Shown here piece after piece: positions 55,252 to 64,000 of a stretch of DNA of 64,000 bases; within the stretch, counting starts at the first letter, position 1, and every line of letters starts with the position of its first letter. The notes under the pieces were generated by a model. The model had not been told where the DNA came from. It made no database searches and saw only the letters and a list, made by a program, of their open reading frames with translations. This DNA is from Exophiala sp. HKRS030. Its lineage: Eukaryota > Ascomycota > Eurotiomycetes > Chaetothyriales > Herpotrichiellaceae. The stretch is taken from assembly GCA_023897205.1 (NCBI GenBank), contig JAHWDD010000004.1, positions 1,240,001 to 1,304,000 of the forward strand. Direction: 5' to 3'. A program made the position numbers and the translations under genes.

Positions 55252-57003
55252 ATGCCGGGATTCCAGGGGTTGAGACAAGACAGCAACCCACATCAGTTGA
55301 ATGGATACAAGTCTCAAGCTTCTTCCAACGGCATCACAGACGGTTTCCAGAATGGCACCACAACACCATCAAGAGCATCGCAACTGAAGACACTTCTCGA
55401 GGCCACCTTGGACCAGCTGATTCCTTTTGTCCAACGAGCCGACGATGAAGTCGAAGCTCACCAGCTTCAACGGGCGATAGGCAGTACCTCGCTCGTGGAA
55501 AGTCACCCGCCTGACGAACTGAGGTCGATCCTGTCGCGAGATGGGACACTCTCACTCCCGGACGACGGCACCGGCCGTACAGGACTGCTCGACTCTCTGG
55601 CGTCGATCCTGAAATACAGCGTCAACACATCTTCTCCGGGATTCTTGGACAAACTCTACGCCGCACCTTTACCCCCCGGCATAGCGGCGGACTTGATCCT
55701 GAGTGTCCTCAACACGAACCTCCACGTCTATCAAGTGTCTCCAGTGCTCTCGCTGATCGAAACGCACGTCGCCAAAGAACTGGCGTCGATGTTCGGCTTT
55801 ACCGGTCCAAGGGCCGGAGGGATCAACGTCCAGGGTGGAAGCGCGAGTAATCTAACCAGCATCGTGATTGCGCGAAACTCGTTGTTCCCCCAGACCAAGA
55901 CACTCGGCAACAGTGCGGATGGCTTGCGACTCGTCATGTTCACTTCCGAACACGGGCATTACAGCATAGAAAAGGCTGCACAGCAATGCGGATTCGGGTC
56001 CGAGAGCGTCGTTCCGGTCCCCGTCGACCCGGTCACTGGAACGATGGACGCGGACGCGCTCGAGTCGTTGATCGTGCGGGAGAAGCGAGTCAACGGGACG
56101 ACACCGTTTTACGTCAACGCCACGGCCGGGAGCACGGTTCTGGGTTCGTTCGACCCCTTCGTCGCCGTCTCGCGGGTCGCCCGCAAGTACGGGTTGTGGA
56201 TGCACATCGACGGCGCCTGGGGTGGAAGCTTTGTATTCTCGGAGACGTTGCGCGGGCGGCCCCTACGAGGGTGCGAGTTGGCCGACAGTATCGCCGTCAA
56301 CCCGCACAAGATGCTCGGTGTGCCCGTCACTTGTAGTTTCCTGTTGCTCAAGGATCTGAGGGACGCCCACAGATCCAACACTTTGAGGGCGGGTTACCTG
56401 TTCCACGATACCGCCGAAGACGAGGACAACACCACCACCACCGAGGAGAACGGTGAGGATGACTGGCCGCCACCGGAGGACCTCGCCGATCTCACGCTCC
56501 AGTGTGGACGACGAGGTGACAGTCTGAAACTATTTCTCTCCTGGCAGTACTATGGCACGTCGGGATATCGCAACAAGATCGAAACCGCTCACTCGGTCGC
56601 CTGCCACATGGCGCAACTCGTCGAGGACCACCCCGACTTGGTGCTCGTGAGCACGAATCCACCACCTTGCCTGCAAGTGTGCTTTTATTATGCCCCGGGA
56701 GGGAAAATGACCTTTGACCTAACGAACCACCAGGTGGGGTCCTCCAACGGTGACCGGTCAGCGACAACCGTGGTGGAAGAAGTCGGGAAACGTAACACGG
56801 CCATCACCAGCCGCATGACACAAAAGTTGATCTCTCGAGGTTTCATGGTCGATTTTGCCCCTGCCTTGAGCAATGCGGTAGAAAGAGGTTCCTTTTTCCG
56901 GGGAGTGGTCAACATTTCAACCACAAAAGAAACCGTCGAAAGGTTGATTGATGACCTCGTCGAGGTAGGCAAGGTTGTTGTGGAAGAGAGAAGAAGAAAG
57001 TGA
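55252..57003 (+). CDS. PLP-dependent group II decarboxylase (glutamate/cysteine-sulfinate type)
   Basis: A single exon gives 583 residues. After a 45-residue variable start, the conserved fold begins near TLDQLIPFVQRADDEVEA. Key features are GGINVQGGSASNLTSIVIAR (cofactor phosphate contacts), HIDGAWGGSFVFSE (Asp contacting the pyridine ring) and AVNPHKMLGVPVTCSFLL with the Schiff-base Lys353. The pattern of the NPHKMLGVP block and the length match the glutamate decarboxylase / cysteine-sulfinate decarboxylase branch rather than aromatic amino-acid decarboxylases. The substrate (glutamate, aspartate or cysteine sulfinate) cannot be settled. An acidic insertion (EDEDNTTTTEENGEDDWPPP, about 390-410) looks lineage-specific. 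No targeting signal is seen. It converges on the HAD phosphatase gene with 323 bp between the stops. Confidence 0.9.
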   Translation: MPGFQGLRQDSNPHQLNGYKSQASSNGITDGFQNGTTTPSRASQLKTLLEATLDQLIPFVQRADDEVEAHQLQRAIGSTSLVESHPPDELRSILSRDGTLSLPDDGTGRTGLLDSLASILKYSVNTSSPGFLDKLYAAPLPPGIAADLILSVLNTNLHVYQVSPVLSLIETHVAKELASMFGFTGPRAGGINVQGGSASNLTSIVIARNSLFPQTKTLGNSADGLRLVMFTSEHGHYSIEKAAQQCGFGSESVVPVPVDPVTGTMDADALESLIVREKRVNGTTPFYVNATAGSTVLGSFDPFVAVSRVARKYGLWMHIDGAWGGSFVFSETLRGRPLRGCELADSIAVNPHKMLGVPVTCSFLLLKDLRDAHRSNTLRAGYLFHDTAEDEDNTTTTEENGEDDWPPPEDLADLTLQCGRRGDSLKLFLSWQYYGTSGYRNKIETAHSVACHMAQLVEDHPDLVLVSTNPPPCLQVCFYYAPGGKMTFDLTNHQVGSSNGDRSATTVVEEVGKRNTAITSRMTQKLISRGFMVDFAPALSNAVERGSFFRGVVNISTTKETVERLIDDLVEVGKVVVEERRRK

Positions 57004-57326
57004 GGTCGTCGGAGTCGGAGACTGCACATATTGTAATATACAGCCATAAGTATAGAAGAATATAAAACCGCAAGATAGAAACAATCTAGACTCATACATT
57101 GGATCCCACAGTCCGAAGAATTGCCCAGATTCTTGTGTAACATACACCACAGCCTCAACGGTTCTGTTTCTCCTACCATCAGATAATCACTTTCTCTTTC
57201 GACCCATAGTCACTTGTCATCTGTAGTAGACACGAGTCTAGCCTGGATGGGGGGAGAGAGGAAGATTGCCATATCAATGTATTCACACGACCATCACATC
57301 CAGCAGCAAAGGGCAATCTTCCTCCT
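57004..57326. other. Intergenic, convergent 3' regions
   Basis: This 323-bp segment lies between convergent stop codons. An AATATA-rich stretch near 57033-57065 may serve 3'-end formation. No gene is seen. Confidence 0.5.
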
Positions 57327-58304
57327 TTACTGTTCATCTCCCACCACGATCCCATACTTTTCATAATCAACATCCTCTAGACTCGACAAAACCTCACCCC
57401 ATCCACTTTCACCTGCTTCCGCTCCGTCCATGCCCATCTCTCCCTCTCCGGCGCTTCGTCCGGCAGAAGAAAACACCTCCCCTTCTCTCCCTACGTACAT
57501 GTCCCTCAACCATTTCTCGGGGACCCATACCACCCTCATCCCGGCCCTCCTGGCCGCCTCGACTCCCGCCACGGCATCCTCAAAGACGAGACACTCTGCC
57601 GGCTTGATTTCTCTTTCGTTTTCCTTCTTCCTCACCGTCTCGTTCACAACTTCCAACGCGAGCAAGAAAATGTCGGGAAACGGTTTGCCCCTACCCCTTT
57701 TCAATCTCTCGTCGTCCCCCAAAACTTTGTGTCCTTGCGGTATGAGACTCAAGACGCCGTCTGGACCAGACAACCTATCCGTCTTGAGTCTGTACATGGC
57801 CGATTGTGAACTGGTGGCCAATGCCAATTCCACTCTGTTCTTCTTCCTTTCCGATCCGGTACCACCGCTACTGCCTCCCTTGTCCCCGACCACACTCGTC
57901 GTCGTCGTCGTCGCTCTTGTCAAATTCCTCAACAACTTTTCAGCCCCCGGCATCAATCTCGTAGTACCAAACACCTCTCGTAATCGTCGATCCAATCGAC
58001 TCTGAAATTCTTCCATCGTCGGCGTCGGCGTCGTCGTCGTCGTCGTCGTCCTGGCTTCTTCAACTTTCGTGGAAGAAGAGAAATTCGCACTCTCGTACAA
58101 GATCCGAGTCGATTCTTGTGCCGATCGACCTTGTAGCGACGCTTTCACCGTCCCGGACATCGAGGGTCGAGAGTATTCCGCCAAAGTCGAGTTCCGGGCC
58201 TCAGTCAACAAAGTCTCCGAGTTGATCAACAAACCGTCGAGGTCGAAGATACACGCTCTTACGGGCTGGGGAGTCGACCCCGACCCCAATAACGGTGGTG
58301 TCAT
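57327..58304 (-). CDS. HAD-superfamily phosphatase (beta-phosphoglucomutase / pseudouridine-5'-phosphatase-like)
   Basis: A single exon gives 325 residues. HAD motif I is [13 protein letters not shown] with nucleophile Asp21 and acid/base Asp23. Motif II is within [15 protein letters not shown]. Motif III Lys is in [14 protein letters not shown], and motif IV is [21 protein letters not shown]. This is the layout of subfamily I enzymes that dephosphorylate small sugar or nucleoside phosphates. The family's usual length is about 240 residues; here two low-complexity insertions lengthen it: a Thr/Pro run near 85-97 and a Thr/Gly/Ser segment near 133-152, encoded by GTC/GTT-type trinucleotide repeats on the plus strand. 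Core motifs are intact, so it should be active; the insertions lie in the cap and a surface loop. The substrate is unknown. Confidence 0.85.
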   Translation of the reverse strand: MTPPLLGSGSTPQPVRACIFDLDGLLINSETLLTEARNSTLAEYSRPSMSGTVKASLQGRSAQESTRILYESANFSSSTKVEEARTTTTTTTPTPTMEEFQSRLDRRLREVFGTTRLMPGAEKLLRNLTRATTTTTSVVGDKGGSSGGTGSERKKNRVELALATSSQSAMYRLKTDRLSGPDGVLSLIPQGHKVLGDDERLKRGRGKPFPDIFLLALEVVNETVRKKENEREIKPAECLVFEDAVAGVEAARRAGMRVVWVPEKWLRDMYVGREGEVFSSAGRSAGEGEMGMDGAEAGESGWGEVLSSLEDVDYEKYGIVVGDEQ

Positions 58305-59231
58305 GCCGTGTTCGCGTCAAACATGCACAATAAAAAGTGTTGCCCGGGGGGTGAAGGACAGAAAGTAGAATCGATTCAAATATATATCTACCACGCTCAA
58401 TAACGCGGAAAATACGGAGTAATATGATGAATAATACTTTGGCCATTTTTATATTCTAGGACTAGCATCCTGTCAACATGTTACGTAGAATCGAAGTGCC
58501 ACATATCAGACCTAAAGAAACAACACTCGGGATTATAAAAAAACCCCAGACTAATAGATAGGGATGAAAGAACAATACAATAGTTAATCTATTGTGTGCG
58601 GAGTATGCAAGACGTATTCAGATCAAGAGGGCGTCATATCAGATCTGAAAAAGACCGCAAAACAATCACATAGCTCAAGCGTTCAGTGAAGTTTCAAAAA
58701 CCCTACGGAAAGAGTGAGCTATATAAAGCCTTCATGGAGCTCGATATGTGCCTGCCGTGTACTCTGATGGAAAGAAAAATCATACATGAATCACGCCGAG
58801 AAACGCCAGAATTCAACTGCAATGACTCCCCAGACCAGTACCCCCCTTTTACCGTTCCTTCCACCACATACCGCATATGTTTGTGCTCGTGTAACGCATC
58901 AAGGGAGAGTCATGGCTGGTCCTGATCAAAAGTGCCCCCTCCGTTCTTTTGCTGCTGTACAGACCCCAATTTTATGTACAATAAAAATAATGATAAAAGA
59001 AACAGTGCCGCGTTATTGCACTGGCTCGAAGCCAACCTGTTGCATGATGGTCGACGTCGAGGGTGTATAGACCATTGCGAAGGCAAAGATGCATGACAAT
59101 AGCAGGGCCATCAAGATGGTGCCGCTCTTTTGAAGTCTGGGATCATTCGCCCAACGTTGCAATGGTCATAACAGTGATTAATCTTGATATGGATATTGGA
59201 CGGGTTAGACAAGTTTGAAGTCAGAGTCGTT
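58305..59231. other. Intergenic, HAD gene promoter and atfA 3' region
   Basis: About 930 bp between two minus-strand genes. One TACGGAGTA motif lies at 58413-58421. A 32-codon hydrophobic frame on the minus strand is listed separately. A plus-strand TATATAAAG (near 58719) precedes only a short featureless frame. Confidence 0.5.
59013..59111 (-). CDS. Possible hydrophobic microprotein ORF
   Basis: ATG at 59111 opens 32 codons: a hydrophobic helix (MALLLSCIFAFAMVY) and a short polar tail ending GFEPVQ. The same frame is open further upstream (reading QKSGTI before the ATG), so it could instead be a terminal exon after the acceptor CAG ending near 59140, with a first exon that I cannot place. 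It could also be chance within the atfA 3' untranslated region. Confidence 0.25.
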   Translation of the reverse strand: MALLLSCIFAFAMVYTPSTSTIMQQVGFEPVQ

Positions 59232-60998
59232 CTACGTCCGCTGCATGCCAGGTTGCATCGGAGGTCCATTCGGCATCGGCATTCCGTATGGGTTAACATG
59301 TTGGTTGGCAAAACCATTCGGATCTTGCATGCCATTCAGGAATTGTCCAATGCCTTGGGCATGTCCAACCGGGCAATCCTTGTGACCCATCAATAGAGTC
59401 CGAAGATTGCGAATTTCCTCATGGAGCTGAGCGACTTGAGTGTTGAGGCTATCGTTCTCCGCAGAGTACATTTCAACTTTGGCCTGGAGGTTCGCCAGCC
59501 ACTGTTTCTTTCTCTGTCGACACTTCAAGGCAGCAATACTATACAGACGGTTAGCAAAGGTCATGCAAATCTCGACATCTTAGTCTTACCGATTGCGTTC
59601 GAGGAAGTTTCGGCGCTTTTCCTCATCAGTCATCTTCTTACCATTGCTGTTGGTCGCGTTCATGTCATCATCTCCTTCGTCACTGTCCATATCTTCTTCC
59701 TCATGAGGATCAAGAGCAGGATCGACATTAGCAGTTCCCGAGTTACCCTTTGCGCGCTTATTGCTTCCTTTAGCGCTGGCTTCAGACTTTCGCCGGTTGT
59801 TAGCGGGCTCTGCTTTGGACTTCTTCCCGCGACCACCACGGGTATTGGCTTTGCTATCCTCGTGACTTTCCGGACTGTCGCCATTTGAAGAGGCCGCCTT
59901 TTGGTCTTGACCATTTCGTGCCGGGTTTTGTGCAGGGTTGGGAACAGCAAATTGGTTGTTGGGCTGGCCACCCTTGGCTAGCATAAACAAACCGTTGGCG
60001 GCATCTGTCGCGTCGTGTTGATTATCCATGTTGGTCTTGGGAAGGGCTTCTTGTGGATTCGAAGTGTTTGCGAATTGGTTGTTCTTATTGCGAGCAGCCG
60101 CGTTCATAGCAGTGCGATGGAAGTCAAGTGTTCCAGGTGTGGCGCCTCCACTCTGCAAAGAGTTGAAAAGTGCTTGTGAGTTTGGGCTGGGGGCCGGGAA
60201 CATAGACCCGCCACCGCCAGGAGTAAGACCAGTCCGGAGTGAGGACTCGTTAGGTGTTGGGAAACCACGGCCGGGTATGTCGAAGTAGTCGCCTTGTTGA
60301 GGACCAGTCAACATTGCGGGGCTCAATGGCCCAGATCGAAGTGAACTTTGCCAATTGTATCCCCCAGTGGAACTCGTGCCGGGGATGGCAGGAGACGTGA
60401 GTGCGGCGACCGGCGGCAGAAGAGTTTTTCCAGGCGTCTCTGTTGATGGAGCCCCAAAAGATTGTTCAAAGGGATTGAATTCTTGTAGTCCTCCGTTGGC
60501 GTGGACCGCTGAGAAGTAATCTGGGGTTTCTGTAGGATTTGCAGGAGCAGGTCGCGGTGGAGGTGCAAGGGGTTCTGTTGCTTGAACGATTGGCTTGGAG
60601 TCGTCGGCCTGCGATGTGGGTTGCGATTCTTCTGGATGATGGTCAGTGATGTTGTTAGGAAAAGATTTGGGTAGCGACGCGTACCTGGTAATGATGATTT
60701 AGATTGGACAGGCGAAGTCTTGGTTGATGAGGCTGGCATTCGTCGTTAGCAATTATTTCTATGTAGTCATGACACGGCCGTGAACGGTGCACCGCAGAAT
60801 GGCAATGCGCGAATGGTGGTGTGGTGTTGACGCGGATAGCAGGGTGAAGAAATTTTACTAATAGGGGCGGCGAGAAGGTGACTAACCTTGCTTCACATTG
60901 TTGGTTTTTTTATTGTCCATAGGCGACGAGGTGCGAGAGGTAGGGCCAGCCCCAATGTGTTGTTGTGATGGTTGAGTTGCGACTGCGGCGCTCGCCAT
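59232..60998 (-). CDS. atfA: bZIP transcription factor AtfA (ATF/CREB type)
   Basis: Four exons, 60998-60887, 60732-60685, 60631-59590 and 59538-59232, give 502 residues. The N-terminal part has AtfA-specific blocks (NPFEQSFGAP, LPPVAALTSPAIPGTS, and SSLRSGPLSPAMLTGPQ), including S/T-P sites of the type phosphorylated by the Hog1/SakA kinase. The basic region is rebuilt by splicing: RRNFLERNR-IAALKCRQRKKQWLANLQ, with the intron splitting the Arg codon. A leucine zipper follows (VEMYSAENDSLNTQVAQLHE). The Pro/Met/Gln-rich tail ends MQPGMQRT. AtfA heads the stress MAPK response to osmotic and oxidative stress and supports conidial and spore survival. Exon 2 is only 48 bp. All phases agree and no motif is missing. 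An unusually long 1.86-kb region lies upstream. Confidence 0.95.
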
Positions 60999-62854
60999 AT
61001 TGTCGGGTGGTGATGAAGCAATACGTAGATGGAGGAAACAACGTCAGCCGTTGCAAAAGTGACGTCGATGAGAGCTGGGAAGGCGCAGGCGCCTCATATA
61101 CTCTGGTAGGGCAAGAGGGCTTGGAAGGGATTGCGAGGTAGCAGGGTTGGCTTTTGCCCTAACAGCCCCTAGCGATGTGGGCGACGGGGGAACTCTGCGA
61201 ATCAGACGTCTGTCAGCAGGGAAGACGGCAGCGCATGGCGATCGCCAGCCATCCAAGAACCAGTGGTCATCGCCACTTCTTGCACCCACCATCCCAAGTC
61301 CGATCGAGCAGTACGGAAATTGGGGCCGGGGACAAAGAGAAGCACAGATGCAGGTCAGAAAGCAGACAGCCGACTTACTGCGAGACAGATCTCACCACCC
61401 TACAGTCGATTTTGCGTCGAAACCCAATCCTGGTATATAGTCACGATGTCTGACCAGCGACCGAACACTGGCGATTGACGAGGGAACCCAATCTCTCGGG
61501 AGAAAGACCACTAGAGACGAGAAATGGGGATGACGTTGATGTGTGATACAGCCGCCAAAACGCACTACGAGTACGAGTACAGTGCGTGTGCTGGAGGGAG
61601 AACAGAACAAAGCCCAGACACTGCGAGGCCTGTTAGCGTCCCCAAGACAGAGGAGGGGGGTCAAAGTAGGTGAAGAACAAAATCTTATTGCAGGCGTTAC
61701 ACTTGATGGATGGCCCGAGGGGGAACGTGCAGGCCTGGAGAGTGAATATACCTTTGAGAGATGAAAACGAGGATGTTGTAGGCCGTGTCCTCGACGCGCA
61801 GAGAAGGTGAAAAGTGGAAAAAAAAGGGTACTAGAGAAGGGAAAATGGGCAAAGTACCAGAGTGTCACAGCACCACAAATTCTACAAAGACACGATAACG
61901 ATGCTTGACTGGACGGATTCGTATGCAATGCCTTCGTGCAGAAAGTCGGTGCTTCGAAATCGAGAAATTGTGACGCAATCATTGTCAAGCCATCAATCTT
62001 CCGAGCCTACGCCATCCGCTTTCTGCCTAGCGGCCTGATACCCTGCACTTTCGGTCTTCCCTTTTCTTCTTCGGGCCAAACGCCACACACCTCGCGTACA
62101 GTACGAGTACAACAAGGATTCAAATGGCACCTCGACCACGGCTTCTACATTCCTCCGAACAAGAGTACACAACGATAGGTACTCAGATGTCAATACTGCG
62201 CTTTGATACATTCAATCAAAACATTCCCATGCGATGAAAATGGGAAATTGAACGTCTCTCGTGATTTGACATGGGTCTTCTCACTCGGTCCTTTTTCCTC
62301 AGTGGAGGAGACCATTGCCACTATTGCCTTACCAGACCATTCGAACGTGCATTATTAATGCTGTATATGCAATTCTCCACCCGACTCACAATGACGCAAA
62401 AATGATAATGTTGGTCTCGTATGAGAGAGTTGAGGATGGTACGGATATAATACCCTGCCGAAGTCGAGTGGACAACTCGTCGAGTACCGATTTGTTGTTT
62501 GAGTGCCCATCAGTACTCGTACGAAGTACTGGTACAAGCCAGAGGTACCTATAGACTGCGGATTTCTACAGAAGATATGCACAGTATCTTTCGCAGATCA
62601 TGCACTACGCAGTCTTCACCTTGATGTTGTACATTTCAATTCCGTGCGAGAAGCATCAATGGCCATGGCCGTGATCTTAGTCCTTGTCTTGTAACCAGCA
62701 AAGTGCCGGCATTATTTCATATTCTAGTGCTACAAGTTCTCTGTTCCGCTTGAAAGGCGTAAGAAGGGGAACCGCCCATGGTGGTGCTGCCTTCTAGTTT
62801 CCCAGCGACCGCAATGTTGGGTCACATATGTACCTAATCCCATCTGCTAGTACA
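60999..62854. other. Long atfA upstream region
   Basis: About 1.86 kb lies between atfA and the Rpt3 stop, both on the minus strand, so it is available as atfA promoter and leader. A 198-codon frame (61392-61988, minus) lies inside but its Ser/Cys/Phe/Leu-rich composition looks like translated pyrimidine-rich noncoding DNA. Long promoters and leaders are usual for fungal stress regulators. No other gene is recognised. Confidence 0.5.
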
Positions 62855-64000
62855 TCATCTGTAGAAGTCAAATTTATCAGCTTCTTGTGCACCCTTGACT
62901 TGACTCGAGTAGGCATCCTCTAGATCGGCTTGAATGATATTGTAGCGATTCTTCCGAACTGCTCGAAGCCCGGCTTCTTGCATAATGGCTGCAATGATGG
63001 CTCCAGATAATGGATCGTTGCGTACAATCAAAGAGTCCAAATCAACTTCAGGCGAGAGTGACATTTTGCTGGCAATTGTGCTGAAGATGAGTCGACGTTC
63101 TCGTCGATCTCGGAGTGACGGGAACTCGATTTTCCTATCGAGACGTCCGGGTCGAAGAAGGGCCGGGTCCAGCGTATCTGCACGATTGGTGGCCATGATG
63201 ACCTTGACATTACTGGTTTGGTCGAAACCATCCATTTGATTCAGGAGTTCCAGAAGAATACGCTGCACTTCACGGTCGGCACCAGTTTGTGCGTCAAATC
63301 GTTTGGTTGCAATTGCATCAATCTCATCAATGAAGATGATGGCGGGGGAGTTCTCGCGTGCCATCCGGAACACATCCCGAACCATGCGTGGACCTTCACC
63401 AAGATATTTCTGCACGAATTCCGAGCCGACCACCCGGATGAAGCTTGCAGTTGTGCTGTTTGCCACAGCCTTGACCAGCATAGTCTTGCCCGTACCCGGC
63501 GGGCCATAGAGCAAAACGCCACGAGGAGGGTCAATACCAATCTGCTTGTAGAGGTCGAAATGTGTCAGGGGCAGTTCAACCGCCTCTCGAATCTCTTGTT
63601 TCTGCATGTCCAGACCTCCCACATCGGCATAGGTGACATCGGGCTTCTCGTCCGCCCCAAGCATAGCAATGGAGGAGTCAGCTTCTGGCGGGAGAATGTC
63701 TACAAGTGAGTTGGAGTGTCGGTGGAGGGCGACCGAGGAGGATGGCTTCAACTTTTCGCGGTCGAGTGTTGATAGAATCCGAACGACATAGTTTGAGCCC
63801 GTCGAAGATTGAACGATTCCGGTGCTACTTGAAGTCAGTAACACATACAAAACAGAGCATCATCTTGCTCACTTTTGATCGATGGCTTCCATGAACTGGC
63901 CGATCACAAGGGGAACACTTTGTATCCGCTTGATCTCTTCTTGTGCGCGCACGAGTTCTCGTTTGAGTGATCTAAGAGTTTGTTAGACTAATTGAGAGAC
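62855..64000 (-). CDS. rpt3: 26S proteasome regulatory ATPase Rpt3, 5' part outside window
   Basis: The two 3'-most exons visible are 63971-63873 and 63827-62855, with a 45-bp intron between them; bases 63972-64000 read as the end of a further intron, so the start lies beyond the window. The visible part covers about 357 residues: the coiled-coil end ([20 protein letters not shown]), the OB-fold ([18 protein letters not shown]) and the whole AAA module, with Walker A GPPGTGKT, Walker [11 protein letters not shown], arginine-finger region [18 protein letters not shown], and the C-terminal DKFDFYR. The DFYR end replaces the HbYX-like DFYK of yeast Rpt3 conservatively. Rpt3 is one of six base ATPases that unfold substrates and open the 20S gate. 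The Rpt3 identity rests on the EADKFDFY end and overall match. Confidence 0.95.

Noticed and set aside
61392..61988. 198-codon minus-strand frame upstream of atfA as a protein gene
   Set aside because: Composition looks like translated pyrimidine-rich leader DNA; no domain. Kept only as a possible leader ORF.

Overview
The window reads as euchromatic nuclear DNA of a filamentous ascomycete (Pezizomycotina; I infer Eurotiomycetes, possibly Chaetothyriales). The evidence is short GT-AG introns of about 45-140 bp in most genes, dense genes on both strands, and fungal families such as a metacaspase with a Gly/Pro/Tyr/Gln-rich N-terminus, an AtfA-type bZIP factor, an Spt10-like acetyltransferase, Zn2Cys6 regulators and a GPI-type aspartic protease. 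I see no rRNA, tRNA, CRISPR or intact transposon. Exon boundaries were worked out by hand from splice consensus, reading frame and family alignment, not from transcripts.

Layout. 1-5.5 kb: aspartic protease, a disordered nuclear-type protein, then an intergenic stretch with (TG)n and (CT)56 microsatellites. 5.5-8.2 kb: sparse, with one weak ORF. 8.2-20.4 kb: housekeeping block with COP9 subunit 3, a hidden 50-residue membrane protein, Fe-S scaffold Isu1, coactivator Sub1/PC4, 5-oxoprolinase, Aurora kinase and TIP41. 21.5-25.7 kb: a mucin-like single-pass membrane protein and an Spt10-like GNAT/zinc-finger protein. 26.2-35.5 kb: an accessory-looking group of Zn2Cys6 regulator, amidase, FAD amine/amino-acid oxidoreductase and MFS transporter. 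36-45.4 kb: CCT eta, metacaspase, and an F-box-like/LRR protein preceded by a chain of small ORFs. 46.7-48.3 kb: a variant zinc-cluster protein. 49.5-57 kb: Vps4, prefoldin 6, Nop9 and a PLP decarboxylase. 57.3-64 kb: a HAD phosphatase, the bZIP factor AtfA, and the 3' part of proteasome ATPase Rpt3.

How genes relate. Many products serve protein homeostasis (CSN3, CCT7, prefoldin 6, Rpt3, Vps4, metacaspase), but their spacing and mixed orientation give no sign of co-regulation. The 26-35 kb group is the best candidate functional cluster: an amidase and an oxidoreductase share a 634-bp divergent promoter with three HGATAR-type sites, flanked by a regulator and a transporter. The least expected structures are a 5-nt microexon followed by a GC-AG intron in the transporter gene, a run of small ORFs joined by ATGA stop/start overlaps ahead of the F-box-like gene, and a 9-mer (TACGGAGTA) repeated between genes across the window.
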